Shown here: positions 8,003-18,465 of the stretch, in pieces
How the letters are laid out: the number at the start of each line of letters is the position of its first letter
Numbering within the stretch: the first letter of the stretch is position 1
From: Cladophialophora immunda
Taxonomy: Eukaryota; Ascomycota; Eurotiomycetes; Chaetothyriales; Herpotrichiellaceae
Direction of reading: 5' to 3'
DNA length: 64,000 bases
NCBI RefSeq assembly: GCF_000835495.1
Contig: NW_015622543.1
Coordinates: 3,634,463-3,698,462, forward strand
Program-made: the position numbers and the translations under genes
The notes under the pieces: generated by a model
Seen by the model: the letters and a program-made list of their open reading frames with translations, nothing else
The model's database searches: none
Told to the model about the DNA's origin: nothing

Positions 8003-10668
8003 TCAATCCACGGTCTCCATCTCCGTGGATTCGTCCAGGTGTTCCACCACCCTCACGAATTGATGATGAGGAGGTGTTTGAGACTCCTGCAGTCCGTCCG
8101 CGGTATAGAATCCGTCGTGGGCAACCCACTCGCCCCAGGAGTCTCTTCGAATCGGAGATATAGGTCTAGGGGGAAAGGCATCAAGGTCGAACATGCCGCT
8201 CGGAGGGCGCTGGCCGGCATGGGTTCCATTGGCTAGATCGATCTTCCCCATATATTCACTTTGTTGGTCGCTGATGACTGCGTCAGCTATCCTGACGGAT
8301 CCACGCGTAGATGGTTCTTCGTCGCCACCGAGTAACATCCACGACGGAAGAGGACCATCGTAGTAGTAGCCCCCATTGGCTCGATAGGGAAGCACAAGAT
8401 GAAGGTAGTATTCTGTCGATATTTGATAGTCTGCCATGCAACGGTCGACCTCAAGCCTTTTGCCACGATATATCAAGCACTGGAGAGACGGTGGCAATCC
8501 TTCAATTTGGGTGATCATGTCCATGACCTCCTCGACTGTTGTTTGAAATTCTACCCGGAACATCAATATCCGCCCCGTCATTGGTTTGACCATGAGAGCA
8601 AGCGTTGGGCAAGCGACTGTACCGTTGTTGAATACAGTTTGACGTAGCGAGGGAGCAAAGTCCAAGAATGCCTTGTCGACCCAGGTCCAATTCAGTCGGA
8701 TACCTGCAGGTCTGTCAGACGACAAAGCGTGCCTGTCGAGCCATTCTTGCAATGTGTCGATCGCCACTCCACAGGCATGCATGTTCCAGGGTCTGAAGTC
8801 GAAGAAATTGATATTTTGTCGTACTTCAAACCTGACCAAGCGAATGAAGCGTCGTAGCCCAATCTCCGCGTCGCTCTTGAGAAATTCCCCGAAGCGATCT
8901 CGCGTACGTACGAGATCGACGAGCTCCTCGAGTATGGCCACCGTTCTCTCCGGATCATTGACGAGAAGAACATCCACTTTCTTGAATACTCGCAGGTTTT
9001 GTACGGGTGCAACGTTCTCGGAGATCTCTTCGACATGTGTCGATGTGCCTGTAATAGCAGGAAATGTGAGTGTAGGCCATTCTGGTTTGTAGAGTGCGCG
9101 TCTCGCGTCTAGCACGGCGTCTAGCACTTCACGGCGGCGGTACAAGCCGCCATAATGCCCATCTGATGGGGTAATGAATCGGCGCTCTCCTGGCTCAAAA
9201 TGGCGAAAGTGGCCGTCACACGTAGAACTGTGGTCTCAGCTGGTCATCGTTCAAACAGGAGCAGAAGATGACTTACCAGCTTGCAAAAGTATTCGCTTGT
9301 GCCCACCGCTGCTTTCCTCCGCAGTGCGGACACGCACGCTCATTACCTGAGATCTTGAACACCACCATGGCCATACTCAGGCGTGCGTTTGGTTTCACTT
9401 GTGCCGACCACAACTGAGGGTCAATAATACTCCCAGTTCGAGAGTTTACAAGATGATACCTCCGCCGGTTGATGTTGTAAAGGCCGGGCACCTGATCGAA
9501 GCTCTTATGCAGGTACGGCAAAAAGACCTCCCAGTGCTGGAAAAACTCAAATGGCAGGTATCGTGTTCTTCCTAAAGCGTCCTCAAAAATGATTGAATCA
9601 CTGATGAGTAGCCGCGACATATGTCTTTCGGCTGCTCGCAACTTGTGAAAGAAGAACAACATCAAAGGCCAGAGAAGCTCCAGAAATGCTAGCAGCAGTT
9701 CACGTAAGGCATGCGATAACATCTGGAGAGATCGGGTTATTCGTTTTCGTGGACTGAGCAATTGCCGTGTAGTAGCTGGGCTTTGGATGACAGTGCCAGC
9801 GCCGTCTTTCACCTGCGTCAGAAAAAGAGAGGTGCCCTCAACGGATGCTTGCAAGAGTCGCATTTGGGCACGGGATGTTGCCATATTTTCCGTCAAAGAG
9901 CTCCTCAAGACTTGCAGAACATTCAATTGCGATGCTTGATTCGTGGCTAGGCTCTGTACGATCTGTGTCGAGGCTGAAGCTTGCGCTTCGATGGCTCGAC
10001 TGAGAGGTTCGAGCTCGCGCTTCAGTCGAGTAAGAAACGTAGCTTCATCTCCAGCGGGGAACATGGCGTGAATGGACGCAGGCAACTCTGTCTGCATATT
10101 CTGAATCAGTTTCCTATCGATGACAAGTCAGATGAATCACTGCTAACTTCCATTCACCAACTCACAAGATTTGCAAGCCGATGTTGGCGCCCATAGGGAG
10201 GAGAGGAACCGAGTTCCTATTTTCTGGAGTTTCCCCAGCCCTGCCTGGTGGGAAAGAACATCTCGAGCGGCTTCCTGCCTGTCCTGCTCTGCTGCCTCTT
10301 GCGTTAGCACCTAGTGAACCTTCGAACGTCCTCACATCCTCTAGTAATAGAGGCAGCGCCTTGACTATGTTTTTGGTTTGTTGCAGGATTTCACGCGTTG
10401 CTGGATTTTGAGGAAGGGTGTCTCCAGCTGCGACGAGATTTGTTAAGGTCGTCTCTAATCCCGTGAGGAAGTGGATAGATGGCTGACAGTCATTGCGAGC
10501 ACCGTCGACCACCGAGATGCCTCGAAGGCTAAACGGGATTTGACAGTTTGGCGAGTCTAAATCAAGAATCCATTAGCCATGCCCTCCTTTAAATGCGTTG
10601 GCGGGATAGATGATCGCGATCATTGCGACTAGACTTGAGATCGGGAGTAGTGCAGACCTGACACTCAT
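8003..10668 (-). CDS. ULD_2 / zinc-ribbon / ubiquitin-like multidomain protein
   Basis: Firm exons on the minus strand are 10113-9277 and 9227-8003, preceded by an exon ending at 10166; joins at AGCTG|GTAAGT and ATCTT|GTGAGT fit in phase. With a start at 10668 and a first exon of 10668-10658, the product is about 811 residues. Order: an N-terminal helical region; a hydrophobic helix (LLLAFLELLWPLMLFFF); a fungal ULD_2-type ubiquitin fold beginning IIFEDALGRTRYLPFEFFQHWEVF; a Cys4 ribbon CPHC...CSTC split by an intron; a mid-region; a second ubiquitin-like domain (nt ~8593-8368) with LIYRGKRLE, DYQI and LHLVL followed by GG; and a ~120-residue acidic tail. The 5' end is uncertain: the best acceptor (TTTAG at 10557, with CTAAT branch point) needs a phase-1 donor and could equally be fed by the HET exon upstream. 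Function is unknown. Confidence 0.75.
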
Positions 10669-10748
10669 TCCTTCGCAATGGGTCAAGTGCTATCAACGGC
10701 CACAGAAACTGAAGAAAACTCCCTGGTAGCGGAGGAGGAACCGGCAGG

Positions 10749-11492
10749 CTAACCTCTTAAAGTCCTGAGAATCGCACGTCGAAGCCGCAGAAAAGCGTTG
10801 TCTCCCTCTCCATAATTCAGGTACATGAAGACATCAAAGATCCCCAGCAGACAGTATGCTTTGTCCTCGATCTTCCTCGTCTGACGCCCCGCCACCCACT
10901 GCATCTTCTCATCAATGCCGAAATGAGCCATGGGCGTACCGCGGAGAGCCGAAATCGGGATCTTCGTGATCTCGTGAATGATCTGCTCGAGCGTGACACG
11001 ATCCCCTAGGCGCTCTCCTTCGCGGGAAAAGAATTCGACTATCTTCGGAGCAAGGAGTTCTTGTAGTGTCCAGCCTCGTCGAAACCATCTGCTCTGGCGA
11101 AAGGCTGCTTCCCATGGTCTCTCGGTTGGGCTATTATCGTCCTGATCATCAATCGACACGTCCGATAGATAGACATAGCACTTGGCCGCGTCGCGGTACC
11201 ACCGAAACATCGAGGTAATCGCTTCGGAAAGCTCAGTAAAATTTGCTTTATTAATGCAGCATGTGTCCACCCATAAGTATTGGAGCCCATCTTTGCCAGC
11301 TTGTTGCCCGCCGAAGCGGATTTTCGTGTGACCAGCCCTGATCCTGTAAGAACCACTGCAAATATCGCTGTATGTGACCTCGTCCTCATCGTCGCCCCAT
11401 GTGTGCGAGAGAATCGCGTAAATCGGGATGTCATCGGTGAAATCTCTGGTCAATTGCAGGCCACCACCGCTGCTAAAGTGAAGGAGGCGCAT
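10749..11492 (-). CDS. HET-domain (heterokaryon incompatibility) protein or N-terminal exon
   Basis: An open frame of 247 residues begins MRLLHFSSGGGLQLTRDF and carries the complete HET core: IPIYAILSHTWG, then DGLQYLWVDTCCINK, FRWYRDAAKCYVYLSDV, WFRRGWTLQELLAP and DKAYCLLGIF. It resembles the HET-E/HET-D type. HET domains execute incompatibility-associated cell death, and are often fused to a sensor. Here the frame stops right where the HET fold ends (LRRAILRTLRG), only 80 bp before the possible start of the ULD/ubiquitin-like gene on the same strand. Splicing a phase-1 donor at 10754/10753 (GTTAGC, weak) to the acceptor at 10557/10556 would fuse both into a 1063-residue protein in frame. 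A stand-alone short HET gene is the alternative. Confidence 0.85.
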   Translation of the reverse strand: MRLLHFSSGGGLQLTRDFTDDIPIYAILSHTWGDDEDEVTYSDICSGSYRIRAGHTKIRFGGQQAGKDGLQYLWVDTCCINKANFTELSEAITSMFRWYRDAAKCYVYLSDVSIDDQDDNSPTERPWEAAFRQSRWFRRGWTLQELLAPKIVEFFSREGERLGDRVTLEQIIHEITKIPISALRGTPMAHFGIDEKMQWVAGRQTRKIEDKAYCLLGIFDVFMYLNYGEGDNAFLRLRRAILRTLRG

Positions 11493-12366
11493 CGCGTGAC
11501 GGTAGACTACGAGTCTCGTCGAGTGTGCAGGAGGCCGCTAAGAGCGCAATCATGTGCCCTACGACGAGGTCTTAACATCGAGATCGTCAGCTATTCAAGC
11601 TCGCCTGCACAAAGTATGCCGCAGGAAAGCATCATGTTTGATGGGAGGCGGTATTGAACTCCGATCTCCTGAACCAAGCTCAAAGAGCCCAGGAGAATAT
11701 ACAAGGCGCATGCGTGCCATATTGACAGAATGAGGCTGAGACAGCGCCCAGAGTCAAGGTTGAGCAGGTGGTTAGGATCTAAATCTTAGGCACTGTTGGC
11801 GCAGCTGATGGTTGGTCTGGCGTAGCTGGTGAGGCGGCAGAAAATATCGGTCAGACTGATGCAATAAAATCCGGAACAGGGTATCTCCGAGCTCCCCTCC
11901 ACATGAGTTTCTTGTTGCCTGTATCGATCCACGAGGCTGAGCCAGGGACTTTGGCGGAAACCTACACCGCTTTTGCAAAAGGTCTGGAGCCCTTTTGACC
12001 AGATCGACAGATAGTGGCTGAAAAACTGTCACAGCATGGCTTTCGGGATGTGATTAGGTCTGCTGTCCTGTCCACCAGAAAGAGAAGAAAGCTGCCTTTT
12101 AGGACTACAAGGAAGGATCTGCTGCTGTGCTCGCACGTCGCACAACGGCGGTTGCCCACAACCCTCTCAGTATGCCATGCATTAGCTTGTGGGATTTCTT
12201 CTTCGAAGACTCTCTTGCGCGATCAAGGCGATGGACTTGGCACTGACAGAAAACGTTCACTTCCAATGACGCTATCGTACAATGTTTCTGGTTCTTCGGT
12301 CCAGTGGCAATAATGAGAAAGGGTTGACAGTATAAGCAACCCTCACCCATCAAGCATTACCATCCA
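11493..12366. other. Intergenic between HET gene promoter and BUD22 3' side
   Basis: This 874-bp stretch should contain the HET gene promoter (right of 11492). The small open frames on both strands have no recognisable domain, signal peptide or membrane segment. No repeats were noticed. Confidence 0.5.
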
Positions 12367-13701
12367 TCAGTCAAAGGTTATTCGTTTGCCCTGGAAGCTG
12401 GCCTGGCCTTGATCCTGCATCTTTCGTCTCTTCGCGGCTTCCCAAGACGGATGGAGCGAGCCCTGATCATCGCGCGAATTTGGCTTGGGCTTTGGTGGGT
12501 GACCGGAGCGGGCATCCGCATGGACTCCTATCGGCTTCTGATTGAGCTTCCTCTCGTGGAACCGGCCTCTAGAGTGGTTGGGACGATCCACCGCACCCCT
12601 TTTGGGATCCCATCCTGTATTCCTTCCATCCTGACCCTTTTGCTTCTCCAGGTGTTTGGCATTCTTTCCGAACTTAAGCTCCGCTATTTGTTGTCGGGCA
12701 CGTTGCCCACGTCGATTTTTTCGGGGCTTGGGCAAAGCCGGGCCTCGATAGCCATTCGCGTCGTCCTCAGATTCTGATCCGGAATAGTAGCCCGCCATGC
12801 TAAGAGATGGTAGAAATGCAGCTTTATGCGTTGCCTCATTCGAGTGTGGCATTCGAGATTTCCCGCCTTCGGGCTCTGACATTTCGCTGGGAGATGATGA
12901 TATCGAGAGGTCCTCATCTCTAACATCTCGTCCAGGGTCAACCAGCTTTTTGGCACCTTTTTTCCGGAGGAGTAACCCGTGCTTCGTGGCCTCTTCATCA
13001 GACTCTATCCCAGATTCGACTTCGGAAGACGCTAGGCGACCTTTCGCGAGTTCGAGAATGCGGTCGTCCTCGAGTTCTAGTATTGGTGACTGTTCGTGTC
13101 CGCTGCTGTCCAGGTCTTCAGAGGCATCTGTGAGAAAGCCATTGAATTCATCCTGCTCTCCCGAGCTCGCCCTTGAGTTGGTCACTTTCGCGGTTGTCTC
13201 TTTTGTCCCTTTCGAGGCAGATTGAGCAGCCTGAGGGATCTCAAGTACGGCATAGATCGTTTTTATGATCTCGGGGAGTACCTGTTTGACAGGGTTCGAA
13301 TTGAACAATCTTCCGATCACATTTGCCTCGGCGCTTGATTTAACGTGTTCCAACTCGGGATCCGACCCGTAGGCCTTGATAAACACAGGATGCTCCTTGA
13401 TACGTTTTGTTCTGACCAAGTGCTTCAGAAGTTGATTCTTCGCCGTTTGTTCAAGCTGCAACTGTTTTAGGACGATGACTTCTTCTCGCAGCCGAAGTAA
13501 TGTTTGAGGATTATCATTTGCATTCTTCTGACGGCGACCCAGTTTCTGCCTCTCGAAGCCTCGAGCAAGCTTTAGAGCATCTTGGAGGGTCTTGACGCTT
13601 CGAGTGACTCTGGCCCTCAGCCCAGACACCTTCAACCCGAGGTACTGTCGCTCTTTGTCGGGTACTTCAGCATCATCATTGTCGCGTTTTCGCTTCGGCA
13701 T
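12367..13701 (-). CDS. BUD22: BUD22-family ribosome biogenesis protein
   Basis: A single exon encodes 444 residues. The N-terminus is highly charged with a coiled-coil-like stretch (LLRLREEVIVLKQLQLEQTAKNQ) and KEHPVFIKAYG. The middle is acidic and Ser-rich. The C-terminus ends LHPSWEAAKRRK followed by FQGKRITFD, the signature ending of the BUD22 family (human SRFBP1). BUD22 is nucleolar and works in early 18S rRNA processing and 40S assembly. The KPRKNRRGQRARQQI segment (residues ~320-340) is a likely nuclear/nucleolar signal. The start ATG lies directly before the basic KRKRDNDD run; nothing suggests an extra exon. It is divergent from the membrane protein gene at 14441. Confidence 0.9.
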   Translation of the reverse strand: MPKRKRDNDDAEVPDKERQYLGLKVSGLRARVTRSVKTLQDALKLARGFERQKLGRRQKNANDNPQTLLRLREEVIVLKQLQLEQTAKNQLLKHLVRTKRIKEHPVFIKAYGSDPELEHVKSSAEANVIGRLFNSNPVKQVLPEIIKTIYAVLEIPQAAQSASKGTKETTAKVTNSRASSGEQDEFNGFLTDASEDLDSSGHEQSPILELEDDRILELAKGRLASSEVESGIESDEEATKHGLLLRKKGAKKLVDPGRDVRDEDLSISSSPSEMSEPEGGKSRMPHSNEATHKAAFLPSLSMAGYYSGSESEDDANGYRGPALPKPRKNRRGQRARQQIAELKFGKNAKHLEKQKGQDGRNTGWDPKRGAVDRPNHSRGRFHERKLNQKPIGVHADARSGHPPKPKPNSRDDQGSLHPSWEAAKRRKMQDQGQASFQGKRITFD

Positions 13702-14440
13702 TGTCGCGACGGGAGCTAATATGTATTCGGGAGTTTATGCATAGGTAGTTGTCACAGCAGATATGGCCGAGACTGGTGGATTTGGGGCCGTATTCGACAG
13801 CAGGAGGAGGAATTTGACGGAGGCATCAAATTATTTTCCAATGACGAAATAGGCATGGTGCATTTCCGCTTAGCTAATCAGGAGGGGCAGACAGCCTAGA
13901 ATCCGCTAGCTGAAATTAGTACTAGCTCATATACTTAGCTCCGGCAGCTGCCGGCAGCCCAAGGCACCGTTGGCACTGCAGGGAGGCAGGCGGCAGGCAG
14001 GAAAGGGAAAGAACTTCTCATAATACTAAAAGGCAACTTCAACGCCTGTCAGTTCACGTCATGCGGTGCAAGTCACACACAAGGCCAGAAGAAGGCAGCG
14101 GGGAATCATGTTTCCACCCACCGGTGAGGATGAGATACCCAGGTCTGCATTTCCTGCCACGAAGGCATCGAGTCTGACCACCAATAATCAATCGTCATTG
14201 GAAGCTGATTCTTAGCTTGGGGGCTTGAGGCTGAGACGCGACAAGCTGAAAATCCCCCGTCTTCTGCCAAACCACCCCTCTCGACTCACCCAGGCTGCCA
14301 TCTCTTCTTACTCCCATCATCAGCCGACTTTCATCGTTTTTTTCTCCTCTTATATCTCTCTCCATCTCTCTGGCAGACGTCTCTTCCATCAGGATTTTCC
14401 AGACAATCCAGCCGATACTCCCGCGAACCATTTCCCAACT
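13702..14440. promoter_or_regulatory. Divergent promoter region, BUD22 / membrane protein
   Basis: This 739-bp space lies between two outward-facing starts. It contains a perfect 14-bp palindrome at 13941-13954 followed by GGCAGGC-rich sequence, and a pyrimidine-rich leader (14275-14400) before the plus-strand ATG. No gene was seen. Confidence 0.6.
13941..13954. promoter_or_regulatory. Perfect 14-bp palindrome with E-box core
   Basis: CCGGCAGCTGCCGG reads identically on both strands and has CAGCTG, an E-box core, at its centre. It sits in the divergent promoter about 240 bp from the BUD22 start and 490 bp from the other start. A bHLH site is a possible reading, without further support. Confidence 0.35.
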
Positions 14441-15666
14441 ATGGCGCTTACCGTCCCTAAAGTTGTGCTGATTTTGCTGTCCCTGGCGGGCTTCTGGACG
14501 CTTTGGGGGTTCCCATATCAAAATGGACTCCTTAAGATCTTGGGCCAGCAATCAGAGCCAGGCGCCGTCATTCCCGGTCCGACTTCAGCCCCAATGAAGC
14601 AGACCTACACTGGCATTGGACCGATCGATAAGCAATTGACAGTCTTGGTCAGCTTCTTCTACACCGCTATCGACGGCAACCGAGCAGATGTGTCGTTGTC
14701 TTTCCTCTACCTTGGAGGGCAAGTCCTCGCTGCGTGGGTCTTGGTCATGGTGGAGGGACTCAGGAATGGCAATAGAGGCAAACTGCTGCTCACCGCGTAA
14801 GTGTCAACCGTAGTGGTATAGCTTCTTTGCTGGATCTGACTATTGGCAGGACAACATTGCTCGGTGTTGGGGTTGCCATTGTAGGCTATGCTTGCGTCGC
14901 ACCCTTGTGGTTTGCTCTGCACCTGTGGATGTCACCTACAGTACTCAAACCCAAGGACTATCAACTCGAGGTCGATGCACCAATCAAAATCGCCATTGCA
15001 CCCATCAGCATCCTCGTCGGATTCGGGCTTCCCTCTCTGTTGATGTGCCTGCCAGCCCCAACTGTGGTTTCGTTCGAGACCAAACAGACGTGGACGGGTA
15101 TTCAGCAGGGGTGGTCGATTTGGATTGGGTTGACACAATCTCTCCTGACCATTCTGGCTTTCGCCATCGATCAACGGGCCTCCGTCTTGACCGAAAATGA
15201 TAAGCGACTGAAGAGTGCCAGGTATCTCCGACTGGCATACGCGTTTGCAATCATATCATCGGCTGGATCCCACCTGGCGGCACTGAGCCTGTCAACGCTG
15301 GCCTACCTCTTTCCGGTCCTGTTCAGCGCCACCTACCTCCCACAGCTTCAACCCGCCAGAATCTTTGTTCCTGTCGTGCCGTTTGGGCAGCCACAGGTCA
15401 AGGTTCTGGCCGATGGAGCTTTGTGGTTCCTTCAATGGGACATTGTCGTCGGGGTTTCCGCCTCACTTCTCTGGGGATTGACAGTGCGAGATGCCAGCAA
15501 ACATGGGAAGGCCACCGTTGGCCAGATCTTCCTTGGGGTCATCAAGACTGTTCTCACGGCGGGCTTGCTCGGTCCGTGTGGCGCCGCTGCCGTTGCCATC
15601 TGGACTCGTGATGAACTAGTGTTGGGGCGAGCCAATGCTGAAGGCAAAAAAGACAAGAGCATCTGA
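14441..15666 (+). CDS. Multi-pass integral membrane protein of unknown function
   Basis: Exons 14441-14796 and 14850-15666 give 390 residues. The 53-nt intron has a GTAAGT donor and TTGGCAG acceptor, and the phases fit (GC|G ACA ACA). About eight hydrophobic segments are visible: residues ~7-25 (VVLILLSLAGFWTLWGF), LSFLYLGGQVLAAWVLVMV, LLGVGVAIVGYACVAPLWF, IAPISILVGFGLPSLLM, GLTQSLLTILAFAI, AYAFAIISSAGSHLAAL with LAYLFPVLF, LQWDIVVGVSASLLWG and VLTAGLLGPCGAAAVAI. The motif TYTGIGPIDKQLTVLVSFFYT between segments 1 and 2 is probably conserved. I do not recognise a transporter signature. The general form resembles fungal membrane proteins of unknown role, some found near secondary-metabolite genes. 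The short charged tail (EGKKDKSI) would be a terminal loop. Confidence 0.8.
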
Positions 15667-16867
15667 AGCAGAGAATACAAGCCCTTTTGAATACAATGGA
15701 GTGTGTGCCAGATGTCAGTCTTCACGGATGGTGGTTGAGTCTCACAGGTCTTCTTGTTTCTTGGTTGGCTTTTTCGGGCATTTCATCCGTTGGAGGACCA
15801 GTATTGGATACGGCACTTAACCTGTCAAATGCGATGGGGAAGAGGAGGTGAGGGAATTGAGGAAATTTGCGCAAAGATCCATAGTAGCAGGAATGGGCCA
15901 AAAGCATCAGTGTACGAGTACTTTTACTGACTTGAGTATGTACGAAGGAATCTGGTCACTGGAAACATTCTACCCTTTCCATCTATTTTTGGGGGGCCGA
16001 AGAGCCAATTGCTTTGTCCTCGGCGCGAATAGTGAGAGTGTTAGCAGCCCAGACGGCCGCCTTTTAAGCATTGGATATACCTAGAGTTTAGGTGAGCCTT
16101 AGCCGCCTAGGGCTTCCACTAGCCCGCACAGTAAGGTACCGGGTAATTAGCCCCTACTAGAGCTAGGCGCTGTGGCGCTGTCCTCCGCATCGACAGGGCC
16201 TGGGCTTCTCTTAGGCCTACCGCAATGGAATTCTGCAACGCCGGGCTGAAATGCATCTTAGTTTACTGATGTTGGTGCCACCGGGAACCATGCTTCAGCT
16301 GACCCGGCGGGGCCAAGCGAGCCTTGGACCGTGAGGTCTAGAGCAAATCCGTCGTCGAGCACTAGGGAATCCTCTTCACTTTCCCTGCTGGTCAGGCTGA
16401 CGGGACGCTTCAAACCAAGGCACACGGCATCCTACAAACACAAAAGTCACGCGTAGGGGAAGCTGTGGCAATGACGTGGGTTTTTGGGGCTGCCACTGGC
16501 CCAGTGGTGCAGCTCACCAGCTTGCAGTCCGCAGTCCGCTGCCCGCAGCTGGCCTTACAGGGAAAATGTCATCAAGTCAACAAACCGGATCCAGTCCTCG
16601 TTGCTTCTCGTAATTAACCATTTCTCTCCTTTCTGGCCCTCTCCCTACTTCGAACTTCCAGTGTTGCACCGTCCACCAATTCCATTCCTGCCGCTCCTTT
16701 GTGGCTGTGTAACAGGATCAACCAACGGATCTGTCCCTCCACCTTCCTTGCTCATGTGTAAATAAAACAGCCGCCGTTCGTTTCCTCCTGGTTACCCTCG
16801 TCTCGACCTTCGACCAACTTCCTCCCCAGCTTGGCTCTCACATTGGCCCAACGCCAGACGATCCGAG
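15667..16867. promoter_or_regulatory. Intergenic and promoter of the aspartyl protease
   Basis: This 1.2-kb stretch sits between two plus-strand genes. It shows no supported ORF. The last 250 bp are pyrimidine-rich with CTTCC/CTCC stretches typical of a fungal leader. Confidence 0.5.
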
Positions 16868-18465
16868 ATGTATCTTCTGACCGGAACGGCCATTGCGGCT
16901 CTTGCGACCACGTGTGTCGCCTCACCAGGCTATCTCAAGTTGGACCTACAGAGAAGGACTCCCTCTGAAGGCAGATTAGTGCGCAGACAAAACTCAGATG
17001 GGAGCGTGGACACAGTCTTGACACAGAACACCAACAAACTCGAATATCTGGTGAATATCACTGTCGGCACACCTCCGCAGGATCTGGGAGTTACTCTAGA
17101 CACTGGCTCCTCGGACCTCTGGATCCCCGCATCCTCAGCAAAACTCTGCCAGCAGGGCCAATGCGACTTGGGCGACTTTGATCCAAGCTCGTCAAGCACC
17201 TACAAAGTTATCGAGCAAGGTGGATTCAATATTGTAAGCTCCTGTGCCCAAGACACTGAAGATTTGTCAAAGCAGACGCAAGGTGTGAAAGTGTGTTGTA
17301 ACTGACATATATAATGCCACAGACATATGCGCAACCAGGAGACAGTGACGCAGGCGACTGGAGTTCCGACACCGTCACAGTTGGTGGATCTCCTTCCATT
17401 GACAACCAACAGCTCGGAGTAGCAACGCAGCTGTTCGACCAGCATGGAGTGATGGGGATTGGATTTGACACCAATGAAGCCAACAACGACAGTCCGAATG
17501 GCGTCTACCCGTCGGTCATGGACAATCTCAAGTCGACCGGAATCATCAACCGCAAAGCCTTCAGCTTGTACTTGAATGACCTGGACGCAACCACAGGTGC
17601 AGTGATCTTTGGTGGTATCGACACAACGAAATATTCGGGAGATCTTGTTGCCCTCCCGTTGCAGCCCGGGCCGGAGGGAATCATTTCGGAATACTATGTT
17701 ACCCTGACCAGTGTCTCTTTCACAGATTCGACCGGTCAAACCACCCAATTGTCGCCTCAAGGGTATTCGCAGGCTACGTTACTTGATTCGGGTACTACCA
17801 ACACTCTTTTAACCAACGGCATCTTTACAGACTTGGCCCTCGGATTTGGAGCGGTCGAAGATCCCTCTGGAGATGCCTATCTGGTCCCATGTAGCCTTGC
17901 GGAGGCCAATGGTACCATCAATTACTCGTTTGGCGGTGAGGGTGGCGTAACAGTCCAAGTTCCTATCTCGCAGGTGGTTGGAGGCCAGGGATACACATCC
18001 GCCAACTTCGACGATCCGTCAGGAGGTTGTGTACTAGCTTTCGGGACTCCAGCCGATAGTGGTGGGTTCAGTATCATGGGAGACAGTTTCTTGAGAAGCG
18101 CGTACGCGGTATTCGATATCGACAACAAGATTGCAGCTCTTGCCCAAGCCGCTGAAAACGAAGCCAGCACGAGTAGCATCGTCGTTTTCCCAACAGGGAC
18201 GACCATTCCGAGTGCGACAGTAACCGCGACTGCATCAGGCACTCAACTCACCGAGGTCGTCGCAGAAACAGGTGTTCCACTTGCCAGTGTCCAAGGCTCC
18301 ACCATGATCATTCCAGGTACGCCAACATTCAGCTTGGCCGCCTCATCATCAACGGCAACGACAACAGGAGGGTCTTCATCTTCATCTGGGGCTGCAAACC
18401 ATGCGGCTGTTCCGACTGCGGCTCTGTTGGGGCTGGGACTTGCCGCAGGAATGATGGGACTCTGA
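16868..18465 (+). CDS. Secreted pepsin-type aspartyl protease, probably GPI-anchored (yapsin-like)
   Basis: Exons 16868-17233 and 17323-18465 give 502 residues. The intron is 89 nt, phase 0 (FNI|TYAQPGDS). A signal peptide (MYLLTGTAIAALATTCVAS) precedes a propeptide ending at a Kex2-like RR. Both catalytic aspartates are visible, in DTGSSDLWIPA (~residue 78) and LLDSGTTNTLL (~residue 270). After the catalytic fold a Thr/Ser-rich stalk leads to a small-residue site (SSGAANHAA) and a terminal hydrophobic segment (TAALLGLGLAAGMMGL), as in GPI-anchored yapsins. Such enzymes work at the plasma membrane or wall, processing surface proteins. The family assignment is firm; the anchor type is inferred from the tail. 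Confidence 0.92.

Noticed and set aside
13280..13310. GGTTCGAATTGAAC as a tRNA T-loop
   Set aside because: It lies inside the BUD22 coding sequence and no acceptor, D or anticodon arm can be built around it.
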